Origin: CAYFZR01 sp964347835 [NCBI: uncultured archaeon]
GTDB taxonomy: Archaea > CAYFZR01
Reading direction: 5' to 3'
Assembly: GCA_964347835.1 (NCBI GenBank)
Contig: CAYFZR010000020.1
Span: 1-18,111 of the forward strand
DNA: 18,111 nt
How positions within the stretch are numbered: the stretch's first letter is position 1; each line of letters begins with the position of its first letter. The translations under genes and the position numbers were made by a program. Shown piece after piece: positions 7,931-15,678 of this stretch. The notes below the pieces were generated by a model. That model was not told the DNA's origin, ran no database searches, and worked only from the letters and a program-made list of their open reading frames with translations.

Positions 7931-9100
7931 CTAGTCGGTAATGGAGTGATACCAATCAAATAAGTACTCAGGCATAAGGTACCCTAACTCTCCCATCTTC
8001 CTGCAAAGATGAACTGGAGCAGGGCTTAGGACATATGCTGCTCTTTCATAAAAAGTGGTCGGATCTCTTCTTAATATCGGAGATCCGCCAGTTATTCCGC
8101 CAGCATCGTCGAGTAAGAATTTACAATCACTCATTTTTGCTAAACCAGAATCTTTGTGTCCCACAAAAGCAATTATTTTCGCTCCAAGTCTTTTAAAACT
8201 CTTAGCCCAGTCTAATAATATTTCTGTATTTCCCGAACGTGAAATGAAAATACCTGCATCACCAACTCGTGGCTGAGGAGTCGTTTCACCTCTCGATACG
8301 AACACTTCATCTCCTAATATTCTCTTAACATGCATAAATCTTATAGCGACCATGGATGCTACAAGAGAACTAGTACCTATACCGCCAAGGGTAATGCTAT
8401 GGGGCTGGAACAATGCGTTTATAAGTTTTGAGTAAGGTTCTGAAGTTACTATTTCATCCACGAGCTTTCCTATATTTGCGAACTCTTTCTCTGCTAGTTC
8501 AAAAACTCTGTATGCGTCCCACCCTCTGTACATCACCTCAACGATCCTTTGTATAAGAGAGAGGAGGGCTAATTCAAATTGATCTCCCATGATTCCTAAT
8601 CCAACCATCCTATCATAAGTACTGTATCTCTTATCAGACTTTGTTCTTCCCTTAAGTTCTAGTACGGTTCCGAAGTCTCTAACTAGTTCTCCCATGGGAG
8701 AATTTGGATTGGAAGTGATGAGAACAACATTGGTTCGATCTGAACCCGTACAATCTATATGGAGTTTTAAATCTAAAAGAGCTCGATGCGGCGTTGGAGA
8801 ACTTCCTGAGCCAGAAGCAAGTAAAAAGGTGGTATTACCGAACCATTCTTCCAACTTATCGATTCCAGGAAAACCAGGGTCTTCTGGAGTGATCACTACT
8901 TTGTCTCTTACCATCTGGCTTGTACCTATCTTGAGAGAAGAATAAGTCCTACCAGATCCGTAAGGAACTATGCAGCGAGAATTGCTGATTAATTGATAAA
9001 CTTCCTCCAATTGTTTAGGCTTTATCGCGAAGAAATTATCTTTAATTTTATTAAGGTATTCTACTTCTTTGCTTATTTTTGTGTTAACTTTAGAACCCAT
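7931..9100 (-). CDS. Tandem SIS-domain sugar-phosphate isomerase-like protein
   Basis: A 389-residue protein with two SIS (sugar isomerase) domains. The first contains L-L-A-S-G-S-G-S-S-P-T-P near residue 95 and I-T-S-N-P-N-S-P-M-G. The second contains G-G-I-G-T-S-S-L-V-A-S, then I-S-R-S-G-N-T-E at about 286-293, matching the S-x-S-G-x-T phosphosugar-binding loop. Tandem SIS occurs in phosphoglucose/phosphomannose isomerases and in the GlmS isomerase half; no glutaminase domain is present. Its exact substrate is unknown. Start: ATG at 9100 has GGTGA five bases upstream; a GTG at 9109 is an in-frame alternative. It sits 12 bases after NAC. Confidence 0.85.
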   Translation of the reverse strand: MGSKVNTKISKEVEYLNKIKDNFFAIKPKQLEEVYQLISNSRCIVPYGSGRTYSSLKIGTSQMVRDKVVITPEDPGFPGIDKLEEWFGNTTFLLASGSGSSPTPHRALLDLKLHIDCTGSDRTNVVLITSNPNSPMGELVRDFGTVLELKGRTKSDKRYSTYDRMVGLGIMGDQFELALLSLIQRIVEVMYRGWDAYRVFELAEKEFANIGKLVDEIVTSEPYSKLINALFQPHSITLGGIGTSSLVASMVAIRFMHVKRILGDEVFVSRGETTPQPRVGDAGIFISRSGNTEILLDWAKSFKRLGAKIIAFVGHKDSGLAKMSDCKFLLDDAGGITGGSPILRRDPTTFYERAAYVLSPAPVHLCRKMGELGYLMPEYLFDWYHSITD

Positions 9101-9112
9101 ATATTTCACCGA

Positions 9113-9457
9113 TCATTCAGTGAGTTTCATAATAGCCTCAGCAAGATTTCCATCCGCTTCTTCCAGGGTCTTCTTTGCAACCTCTTCTGAAACGCCTGTA
9201 CTTTCGCATATGAGTTTTATATCTTCTTCCGAAATTTCAGTTACTTCTTTTATTTCTTTTTCAATTACATCTCCGGAAATTTGATAACTTTTTTGTCCCA
9301 TACCTTCGGTTAAAATTATTTGAGGGTTTTTGATTATCACTTCTTTGTCTTTTAATCTTATTATTGCTTCTTCAGCTTGAATCTCCTTCATCTCTAAACC
9401 CATCTTTTTCATCATCTTTTTCATCTTACCTAACTGTCTAGGATCAATGTTGAGCAT
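9113..9457 (-). CDS. nac: Archaeal nascent polypeptide-associated complex protein (NAC)
   Basis: A 114-residue ribosome-associated chaperone that binds nascent chains as a homodimer in Archaea. Near the N-terminus is the basic ribosome-binding stretch (P-R-Q-L-G-K-M-K-K-M-M-K-K-M-G). Then comes the NAC beta domain (A-I-I-R-L-K-D-K-E-V-I-I-K-N-P, with Q-S/Y-Q-I-S-G-type ending), and a C-terminal UBA domain (D-I-K-L-I-C-E-S-T-G-V-S, E-A-D-G-N-L-A-E-A-I). Start: the ATG at 9457 has GGAGG six bases upstream; an in-frame ATG 17 codons earlier lies inside the promoter and is rejected. A TATA box stands just upstream. Confidence 0.95.
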   Translation of the reverse strand: MLNIDPRQLGKMKKMMKKMGLEMKEIQAEEAIIRLKDKEVIIKNPQIILTEGMGQKSYQISGDVIEKEIKEVTEISEEDIKLICESTGVSEEVAKKTLEEADGNLAEAIMKLTE

Positions 9458-9486
9458 GCTAACCCTCCACGTATACAATATACCGG

Positions 9487-9500
9487 GGTATTTAAATATA
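9487..9500 (-). promoter_or_regulatory. TATA-box promoter of the NAC operon
   Basis: On the minus strand this reads TATATTTAAATACC, a strong archaeal TATA element. Transcription would start about 25 bases downstream, near 9465-9470, giving a short leader containing the GGAGG at about 9463-9467. It would serve NAC, the SIS protein and the phosphoesterase. Small inverted repeats (GTATA/TATAC and TACC/GGTA) lie between it and the start codon. Confidence 0.65.
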
Positions 9501-9521
9501 TGTGACAAAATTTAAAGTCCT

Positions 9522-10733
9522 TCAAAACTTAGTTTTCCAATCGCTCATTAAATATTCATCATAAACTTCTCTATAGGCCTTTTCAGTTATTTTTGCAATA
9601 TTTATCCAGTTGTAAATCTCTTTTAATTTTTCTCTCGAATTTTTTACCAATTTTTCGGCGTGAGAAGGATTCTTGAGAACGTGAAGTATGCCCCAAGCAA
9701 GGGAGTCTGAGTTATCTGCCCACACCTTAACACCGTTGACGTCGTGTTCAACTATTTCTGCTAATCCACCTGTATCTGTGACGACAACCGGGACACCTCG
9801 ACTCATTGCTTCCAGAGCAACGATGCCAAAAGGTTCATAAATGGAGGGAAATGCTGCTACATCAGCACATTGGTAGAGCGCATCAAGAGTAGAGTCATCC
9901 ACGTAACCCGTAAAGTAGCATCTATCGTAAATTCCGAAGTCCCAGGCTATCCTGTGCAGTTCGTCTCTCATAAATCCTTCTCCAACGATTATAAACTTAA
10001 CATTAGGCATTACGGACAAAACCTTAGGGGCTGCACCTATCAAAACATTGGCGCCTTTTTCTGGAACCAATCTACCTACGTTCAAAACTATCTTTTCATA
10101 GGGCGTAGCAAATCTGTCTCTTATTTCTTTAGGGCATTTTTTAGTTTTTATACCTATTTTATCCTCTTCTACTCCGTTTGGTATCACATGCACCTTATCC
10201 CAAGTTACGCCTAATACTGAGCATACCTCGTGTTTCATAGAAGAACTACAGCAAATAACTTTCCAAGCCTCATAAGTGATCCACCATTCTATCTGATGGA
10301 TTGAATTTTGATAGTCTGAGTGTATACCCCGTCTTCTCCCATATTCGGTTGAATGCACTGTTGCAATTAAGGGTTTCCTGAATCCGTGTTTACATGCAAT
10401 CGCAGCGGGACCTACTATCCAATCATGTGCGTGCACAATATCAATGTCCTCTCTCGCTAGAATCTTCGCGGCTTCTTTTTCCATGTAGTAGTTCATTTCC
10501 ATCGCCCATGTAACAAAATCGGGAGTATTTATCTCGTATGAGCGAGTTCTATAAATATTAACACCCTCTACAATCTCGTTGTTCTTTGCACCGGGAAAAT
10601 CGCAGGTAATCACATGTACTTCATTCCCTAATTGAACTAGGGCCTTTGATAGACCTTCCACATGGGGTGCTATTCCTCCAACTTTTCTTGGAGGAAACTC
10701 CCAACTAAACATTAGAATGCCTAAACTTTCCAT
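9522..10733 (-). CDS. GT4-family glycosyltransferase, glycogen-synthase-like
   Basis: A complete 403-residue GT-B glycosyltransferase. The N-terminal acceptor domain has W-E-F-P-P-R-K-V-G-G (Gly-Gly at 19-20) and H-A-H-D-W at 101-105. The C-terminal donor domain has N-V-G-R-L-V-P-E-K-G (Arg221, Lys226) and the E-x7-E motif E300-P-F-G-I-V-A-L-E308. These features fit retaining transferases that use nucleotide sugars. The opening resembles archaeal glycogen/starch synthase-like proteins, but the acceptor is not evident; it could act in glycogen, trehalose-type or surface-glycan synthesis. AGAGGT precedes the ATG. It overlaps the upstream half-length paralogue by 29 bases, indicating coupled translation. 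Confidence 0.93.
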   Translation of the reverse strand: MESLGILMFSWEFPPRKVGGIAPHVEGLSKALVQLGNEVHVITCDFPGAKNNEIVEGVNIYRTRSYEINTPDFVTWAMEMNYYMEKEAAKILAREDIDIVHAHDWIVGPAAIACKHGFRKPLIATVHSTEYGRRRGIHSDYQNSIHQIEWWITYEAWKVICCSSSMKHEVCSVLGVTWDKVHVIPNGVEEDKIGIKTKKCPKEIRDRFATPYEKIVLNVGRLVPEKGANVLIGAAPKVLSVMPNVKFIIVGEGFMRDELHRIAWDFGIYDRCYFTGYVDDSTLDALYQCADVAAFPSIYEPFGIVALEAMSRGVPVVVTDTGGLAEIVEHDVNGVKVWADNSDSLAWGILHVLKNPSHAEKLVKNSREKLKEIYNWINIAKITEKAYREVYDEYLMSDWKTKF

Positions 10734-11382
10734 TTGTTACCTCTTCGTAAATGTTTATAAATTCATCAAAATTTTCGTTTAAAGAGATAAGTTTTATTTT
10801 TGACTTGGGGACTGAATGTATGTCTATTAATCCCTGATAGGTTCTTTTATCATGAACAATTATCTTCTTCGCCTCATAAATTCCTTCCCATTCTATGTCC
10901 TTTATATTTTGGCTATAAGGAGTAAAAAATCGACTTGTTCTATGGTCTTCTAAACTATATAAACTCAAGACGTAAGGTATCGCAAATGAGTGCTTTAGCA
11001 TTATTGCAGTAGGGCAGGTGATCCATTCGTGAGCGTGTATTAAGTCAAATTTTTTTTTGTTTTCGTACATGTAATCGGAAATAGCCTTATAAAAAGAGTT
11101 ATTTAGTGTTATTGTCCATGAAAATACGTTTACATGGGTTTTAATAGAATTTGAAACCCTTTCTACATAAATATTGCCTTCTTTACCCTTTCCAGGAAAC
11201 CATTCATCAAATGTAAAGACATAGGGATTGATTCCCAGAGGAAAAAGATTGTCGCACAAACGCTTCACAAGTAAAGAAATGTTTCCTATGACCCTAGGAG
11301 GATATTCCCAAGTAAGAATAACAAGATCCTTTCTTTCAACACGTTTTGATTGTTTCTGTTCTTCCAAGATTGAATTCTTCAT
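10705..11382 (-). CDS. Half-length glycosyltransferase paralogue, N-terminal domain only
   Basis: The 225-residue product aligns with the first ~190 residues of the neighbouring GT4 enzyme: T-W-E-Y-P-P-R-V-I-G-N versus S-W-E-F-P-P-R-K-V-G-G; H-A-H-E-W-I-T-C-P-T-A versus H-A-H-D-W-I-V-G-P-A-A; and I-E-W-E-G-I-Y-E-A-K-K-I versus I-E-W-W-I-T-Y-E-A-W-K-V. It stops where the donor-binding domain should begin, so it lacks the R/K and E-x7-E residues. The Gly-Gly loop is Gly-Asn. It is therefore probably not a transferase on its own. The frame is clean, with GAGG six bases before the ATG at 11382; an upstream ATG at 11409 is less supported. It overlaps aspartate kinase by 47 bases and the GT4 gene by 29. 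Confidence 0.85.
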   Translation of the reverse strand: MKNSILEEQKQSKRVERKDLVILTWEYPPRVIGNISLLVKRLCDNLFPLGINPYVFTFDEWFPGKGKEGNIYVERVSNSIKTHVNVFSWTITLNNSFYKAISDYMYENKKKFDLIHAHEWITCPTAIMLKHSFAIPYVLSLYSLEDHRTSRFFTPYSQNIKDIEWEGIYEAKKIIVHDKRTYQGLIDIHSVPKSKIKLISLNENFDEFINIYEEVTNGKFRHSNV

Positions 11383-12772
11383 GTAACGCCTCAACCGCTT
11401 TTTTTGCATCTTCTCTGCTTATTAGAAAGGATATATTAACCTCAGAAGAGCCCTGCGATATCATGATGATATTTACCCCTTGCTTTGCTACGGCGTTGAA
11501 AACTCTCGCTGCAACTCCAGGAGTACCCCTCATCCCTACTCCCACGACAGCTATTACGCAAACATCTTCGTCGTATATGATCTCCTTTATTACGTTATCA
11601 CTTCTGTCAAATTCTTTATAAAGTGCCTTTACAGCCCTTTCCAACTCATTTTCTAAAACTACAAGAGATATGTTTGTCTCTGAGGAACCTTGAGAAAACA
11701 TGATTACAGTAATGTTCTCTTGGCTTAAAGCAGAGAATATCGATGCAGCAACTCTCGGAGCCCCGCCTATTCCAACTCCAGAAACTGTTAGTAAAGATGC
11801 ATTCTGAACAGAACTTAGCGCCTTGACAATTTCATCGTATTTCTCCTGTTCTTTTACTATCAAGGTGCCGCTTCCCTCTGGATTGAAGGTATTCATTACC
11901 CTTACAGGCACTTCCTCTTCTATGGCAGGCTCCAATGTCTTTGGATACAATACCTTTGCGCCAAAAAAAGCGAGTTCGCAAGCCTCTAAATATGAAATAA
12001 CAGGTATTGTTTTGGCTTCTGGAACAAGTTTTGGATCACACGTCATGATTCCATCAACATCTGTCCATATCCAAATTTCATCTGCTTTTATGGATACGCC
12101 TAAGATGGATGCGGTGAGATCTGATCCACCCCTTCCTATAGTAGTTAATGCACCGTTAGTGTCAGCGGCAATAAATCCAGTTACCACCGGAACGATACCC
12201 TCTTTCATAATAGTTTCGATGCGCTCTTTTATTAATCTCTTTGTAGTATGAATTATAGGTCTTGCTTTTCCAAAATCTGAGTTAGTTACTATTCCAATCT
12301 CACTACCAGTGAAATTTTTTGCGTTTATCCCCAGATCTCTCAGGGAATACGCCAAGATCGGAGCAGAAAGCCTTTCTCCAAAGGACATTATATAATCCAA
12401 CGAACGATTACTCAATTCCCCAAGGAAATGAACTCCAGTTAAAACTCTCTCAAGCTCCTTTATAAGCTCGTGTATCTCGATTAAAACCTCATCAAGCAAT
12501 TTTTTATCCTTTATAGAAACCTTAGCAGCTTCTGCATGCCTCTTCTCTAACTGAGCAATGAAATCTCGTATACTGGCGATATAGTCTACATCCTTCTTTC
12601 CTTTTATCAAAAGTTGAGAAATCTCTATCAGGCTATCCGTAACGCCAGCCATCGCAGATACAACAACCACAATATCGTGCTCATTAACATATGACGAAAT
12701 GATGCTGGCTACCTTTATTATCCGCTCACCATCACTTACTGAAGTTCCACCAAACTTCATTGTGTAACGCAT
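11336..12772 (-). CDS. lysC: Aspartate kinase
   Basis: A 478-residue enzyme that phosphorylates aspartate, the first step toward lysine, threonine and methionine. The N-terminal kinase domain begins with K-F-G-G-T-S-V (residues 6-12) and has T-I-G-R-G-G-S-D-L-T-A and W-T-D-V-D-G-I-M-T-C-D-P. Two C-terminal ACT domains follow, each with G-V-G-(I/M)-x-G-x-P and (F/I)-S-Q-G-S-S-E-x-N-I-S, which implies feedback control by an end-product amino acid. No fused homoserine dehydrogenase. GAGGAG lies just before the ATG. Its end overlaps the half-length glycosyltransferase, an odd functional pairing. Confidence 0.96.
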   Translation of the reverse strand: MRYTMKFGGTSVSDGERIIKVASIISSYVNEHDIVVVVSAMAGVTDSLIEISQLLIKGKKDVDYIASIRDFIAQLEKRHAEAAKVSIKDKKLLDEVLIEIHELIKELERVLTGVHFLGELSNRSLDYIMSFGERLSAPILAYSLRDLGINAKNFTGSEIGIVTNSDFGKARPIIHTTKRLIKERIETIMKEGIVPVVTGFIAADTNGALTTIGRGGSDLTASILGVSIKADEIWIWTDVDGIMTCDPKLVPEAKTIPVISYLEACELAFFGAKVLYPKTLEPAIEEEVPVRVMNTFNPEGSGTLIVKEQEKYDEIVKALSSVQNASLLTVSGVGIGGAPRVAASIFSALSQENITVIMFSQGSSETNISLVVLENELERAVKALYKEFDRSDNVIKEIIYDEDVCVIAVVGVGMRGTPGVAARVFNAVAKQGVNIIMISQGSSEVNISFLISREDAKKAVEALHEEFNLGRTETIKTC

Positions 12773-12796
12773 GATACTCCTCTACACATCAGTGAG

Positions 12797-12809
12797 AATT
12801 TAAATTTAA
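12797..12809 (-). promoter_or_regulatory. TATA-like element before aspartate kinase
   Basis: The minus strand reads TTAAATTTAAATT here, 25-37 bases before the aspartate kinase ATG. It overlaps the stop codon of the HerA-like gene. The predicted transcription start falls close to the ribosome site at about 12777-12782, so the exact start is uncertain. The gene could instead be read through from the HerA-like gene. Confidence 0.4.
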
Positions 12810-14284
12810 CGCCTGAAGATTTCACCAAACATGCCTTTAATACTCTTCTTTTCTTGTACTCTTGATAAAACGGAAACGCCTTCTCCTCCATGTTTGGACT
12901 TTCTTGTTCTGATTTTTACAAATACAGGCGTTTCTAAAGATTCTCCTACTACCAATGCCGTGCCTGGAGGCAATCTTTTTATTTCTCTCTCTAGTCCGGG
13001 AGTAAATCCCTCCATCGATAGACTTATCGCCTTTAGATCATTTGGATTTGTTACTTTTAATATTATCTGAGTATTGCACTGAGAGAGGACGTTTTTGTCT
13101 ACTCTGGCAGGTCTCTGACTTACTACGCATAATCCAAGACCGAACTTCCTTCCTTCACTCGCTATCACCCGAATTATCTTTGAAGAAGGAACTTCGCCGA
13201 ACCCCCTTTCTGGGGCAAAGTTATGGGCTTCCTCGATCAAAAACAAGAAAGGAAGGACTTTATTTAACTTCCTTGCCTCAAAAAGACCTCTTCCTAGTCT
13301 AGCAACAATCAAAGATTGCATATCTGTAGGCAATCCTCGCAGATTAATTATATTTGCAACCCCTTTATTTATCAAACTTCTTATATTCGTTGCTCTGGCT
13401 TTAAAAATAGGAGAACTCAATAACTCTTCTAAATGTTCCATCAGACCCCATTTTGATTTGCTCTGGTGATCAACGATTTCGTTGATGATGTCATACATGT
13501 CATAGTTCTTTTTAACTTCTTGAAGAGTCCTTATCGACTGATATAATATTCCTTTTTGCGTTGCTGTTAGTTTAGGAAGCAATTCTTGAATTTCCCAGGC
13601 ATCAAGATTCTTATGGCTCAGGTAAAATCCCTTATCGCACGGGTTAACATCGGGTAACGGGGAGTATTCCACAATATTGTAACCTCTTGGTTTAATCCCA
13701 AATTTTTCCATCTTACCGTTGTTATTTGGGTATCTGAGAGTGTGATATTCTCCATGGGGATCTACGATGAGCACTGGAACTCCCTTTTCCAATAATTCCT
13801 CGACCATAACTCCTACAGTATAACTCTTCCCCGCACCCGTCTTTGCTAGGATACTCACATGTTTTTGTACTACTCTGTTTGCGTCAAGATATACGGGTAT
13901 TTCAGTATGCTCTAACAACCCTAAGTAAATTCCTTTGGATACTCTGACATTTAGTCCTAAGGTATTCATTATGAGTTTTCGATCAGCCGAGTATACGTAC
14001 TCACCCGGTTTGAAAGGGGTTTTTGGATAATCTAAAACACTTTGATCGTTTCTAAAACCGATAACTTCTATTTTTGCCACAATTCTCTCTTTATGTTCTT
14101 TTAGATCATCACTCAGCTGATATCTCTCGTTATACCTCTTTAACGATCTAATTTGACCGAGTACCCAACCGTCAATTTCATGTTTCGCCCTAACGTATGA
14201 CCCCTTTAAGACGTTTGAATCTCTGACTAATATATTAAATCCTGAAGATCCAACTTCGCCAAAAATCTGTCCTATAACTTCCAT
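12806..14284 (-). CDS. herA: HerA-type DNA translocase ATPase, solitary
   Basis: A 492-residue hexameric FtsK/HerA-superfamily ATPase. The N-terminus (M-E-V-I-G-Q-I-F-G-E-V onward) fits the HAS-barrel. Walker A is A-K-T-G-A-G-K-S at about 147-154, V-D-P-H-G-E-Y follows, Walker B is F-L-F-L-I-E-E-A-H at 346-354, and S-Q-R-P-A-R-V-D near 389 matches the family's sensor/arginine region. HerA normally works with the nuclease NurA and Mre11-Rad50 in end resection, usually in one operon; none of these lies next to it here. It could therefore be a HerA paralogue. Start: ATG at 14284; a GTG at 14293 is possible. No ribosome site precedes either, and the TATA position suggests a leaderless or nearly leaderless mRNA. 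Confidence 0.9.
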   Translation of the reverse strand: MEVIGQIFGEVGSSGFNILVRDSNVLKGSYVRAKHEIDGWVLGQIRSLKRYNERYQLSDDLKEHKERIVAKIEVIGFRNDQSVLDYPKTPFKPGEYVYSADRKLIMNTLGLNVRVSKGIYLGLLEHTEIPVYLDANRVVQKHVSILAKTGAGKSYTVGVMVEELLEKGVPVLIVDPHGEYHTLRYPNNNGKMEKFGIKPRGYNIVEYSPLPDVNPCDKGFYLSHKNLDAWEIQELLPKLTATQKGILYQSIRTLQEVKKNYDMYDIINEIVDHQSKSKWGLMEHLEELLSSPIFKARATNIRSLINKGVANIINLRGLPTDMQSLIVARLGRGLFEARKLNKVLPFLFLIEEAHNFAPERGFGEVPSSKIIRVIASEGRKFGLGLCVVSQRPARVDKNVLSQCNTQIILKVTNPNDLKAISLSMEGFTPGLEREIKRLPPGTALVVGESLETPVFVKIRTRKSKHGGEGVSVLSRVQEKKSIKGMFGEIFRR

Positions 14285-14310
14285 TTTTAACACTATTCAA
14301 TTAGTATATG

Positions 14311-14320
14311 GATATATAAA
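14311..14320 (-). promoter_or_regulatory. TATA box of the HerA-like gene
   Basis: TTTATATATC on the minus strand is a near-consensus archaeal TATA box. Its centre is about 32 bases before the ATG at 14284 and 23 before the GTG at 14293. With a start site 25-27 bases downstream, the transcript would begin near 14290, which fits a leaderless message with no ribosome site. Confidence 0.6.
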
Positions 14321-14329
14321 ACAATTTTT

Positions 14330-14351
14330 AAGACAAACGTCAGACAAACCT
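14330..14351 (-). repeat. Tandem 11-base direct repeat upstream of the TATA box
   Basis: On the plus strand AGACAAAC occurs at 14331-14338 and again at 14342-14349, so the two units are spaced 11 bases, about one DNA turn; nine of eleven positions match. It sits 10 bases upstream of the HerA TATA box and immediately after the PhzF stop codon. It could be a binding site for a regulator touching one face of the DNA. Confidence 0.45.
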
Positions 14352-15263
14352 TTATAAAAGGACAATTTCACCATTAAGAACAGTAACAGCGAAACCACCG
14401 ACTCTTATTCCTCTAATCTCTTCATTCTTCGTATCAATCTCTATAAAGATCTCGCTTGGTCGTTTTATCTCGAAACCTTGTTCTGCTATAATTTTAGTAG
14501 TAGGTTCTTTGATTTCTATCAATTTATTTTTGACTAAATAAGCGCCTAAAGCACCGTTTCCCGTGCCAGTAGCGGGGTCTTCGTTTATTCCTACAGCAGG
14601 TGCGAAGTCTCTGGTGTGAACTGTTATATCAGGATTTAACGTCTCTAACGTGAAGAGATGAGTAGTTAAAGCGTCTATATCATTATTTATCTTAGTAAGT
14701 TCTGAAAAATCCGGATCCATATTCTGCAAAGTCCTTAAATTTTTTACAGGGACGATTAAATGCCATAGACCAGTTGAAACAATCTCCATTGGAAGATCTT
14801 CAGAAATATATTTTTCATCTATTCTTAATGCCTGAGCAATCTCTTTCCTTTCAATATTTGCATCTCTAAATTTGGGAATTGTTTGTGTCATCATTATATT
14901 GACCAATCCTTTTTTCAAAGAAATTTCTACTGGCAATACTCCTGCTCCTGTTTCCTGTCTTAGAATAACTTTAGACCCTTCTATGTCGATTTTTCCTTCT
15001 TCGACTAAAGCATGGAAAGTTGCAACCGTAGCGTGTCCGCAGAGGTCTACTTCGTTTTTGGGAGTAAAAAATCTTACCTTAAAATCTGCGTTTGGATCAT
15101 CCGGCTCGAAAACATAGGCAGTTTCGGATAGATTCATCTCTTTAGCAATATTTTGCATATCAATTTCGCTTAAACCCTCCGCATTTATAACCACACCAGC
15201 GGGATTGCCACCGAAGGGATTCTTTGTAAATGCATCCACCTGCTTGATTTTTATTTTTCTCAT
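14352..15263 (-). CDS. PhzF-family epimerase/isomerase
   Basis: A 303-residue member of the PhzF/diaminopimelate-epimerase-like fold. Visible motifs: F-G-G-N-P-A-G-V at 17-24, the catalytic Glu47 in N-L-S-E-T-A-Y-V, D-L-C-G-H-A-T-V at 73-80, and D-P-A-T-G-T-G-N-G-A-L-G near 229-240. Length is normal. The name refers to phenazine synthesis, but most archaeal members have unknown substrates and no phenazine genes are present. AGGTGAT lies four bases before the ATG. Confidence 0.94.
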   Translation of the reverse strand: MRKIKIKQVDAFTKNPFGGNPAGVVINAEGLSEIDMQNIAKEMNLSETAYVFEPDDPNADFKVRFFTPKNEVDLCGHATVATFHALVEEGKIDIEGSKVILRQETGAGVLPVEISLKKGLVNIMMTQTIPKFRDANIERKEIAQALRIDEKYISEDLPMEIVSTGLWHLIVPVKNLRTLQNMDPDFSELTKINNDIDALTTHLFTLETLNPDITVHTRDFAPAVGINEDPATGTGNGALGAYLVKNKLIEIKEPTTKIIAEQGFEIKRPSEIFIEIDTKNEEIRGIRVGGFAVTVLNGEIVLL

Positions 15264-15294
15264 ACTATCACCTAATTTCGAATTTTATCTTAAG

Positions 15295-15309
15295 AAAAAA
15301 TATAAAAAT
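15295..15309 (-). promoter_or_regulatory. TATA-like element in the divergent PhzF / regulator gap
   Basis: The minus strand reads CATTTTTATATTTTT around here, a plausible TATA box about 35-45 bases before the PhzF ATG. Read on the plus strand, the same AT run could serve the winged-helix regulator at 15370. Two CTTAAG palindromes (15289-15294 and 15355-15360) flank the gap and might be regulator contacts. Confidence 0.4.
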
Positions 15310-15369
15310 GCGCTGTAAAGCAAATAGTTAGGCTTGTTGAAATGAAAAAAATAACTTAAGAGAGGCTCG

Positions 15370-15651
15370 ATGAAACGATTACTATGGTGGTTAATTGCCG
15401 GCACAAAAGGCGGAATAAACCGTGCCAAAATCATAGTTGCCTTGAAAGAAAGACCCTACAATGCAAACCAGTTAGCAGAGGTATTAGACCTTGACTATAA
15501 AACCGTAAGACACCACATTGATGTTCTTTTGGATAATAAAATCATCACGACATCCGGCGAAAAGTATGGTGCGATGTATTTTCTATCTAAAAACATGGAG
15601 GAGAATTTCGAGCTATTTGAAGAGATTTGGAATAAAATTGGGAAAAAGTAA
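15370..15651 (+). CDS. Winged-helix (ArsR-like) transcriptional regulator
   Basis: A 93-residue archaeal winged-helix protein. After the characteristic opening [13 protein letters not shown] comes the DNA-binding helix-turn-helix: [24 protein letters not shown] (about 30-53), then a wing ending in Y-F-L-S. The family is common in Archaea. No metal-binding cysteines are present. AGAGG precedes the ATG. It is followed 27 bases later by a small membrane protein on the same strand, a frequent regulator-plus-membrane-protein pairing. Confidence 0.92.
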   Translation: MKRLLWWLIAGTKGGINRAKIIVALKERPYNANQLAEVLDLDYKTVRHHIDVLLDNKIITTSGEKYGAMYFLSKNMEENFELFEEIWNKIGKK

Positions 15652-15678
15652 TAATAATTTAAAGGAGAATTGACGAAT

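Noticed and set aside
9458-9508. Longer NAC start 17 codons upstream
   Set aside because: It would lie inside the TATA box region, and the downstream ATG has a strong ribosome site and matches the family start.
12806-14284. HerA-NurA-Mre11-Rad50 repair operon
   Set aside because: Neighbours are PhzF and aspartate kinase; none of the partner nucleases is in the window.
14352-15263. Phenazine biosynthesis gene
   Set aside because: Only the PhzF fold is present; no other phenazine genes are nearby and the family is broad.
15289-15360. Two CTTAAG sites as an operator pair
   Set aside because: Six-base palindromes are common in AT-rich DNA, so they are noted with the promoter but not claimed as an operator.
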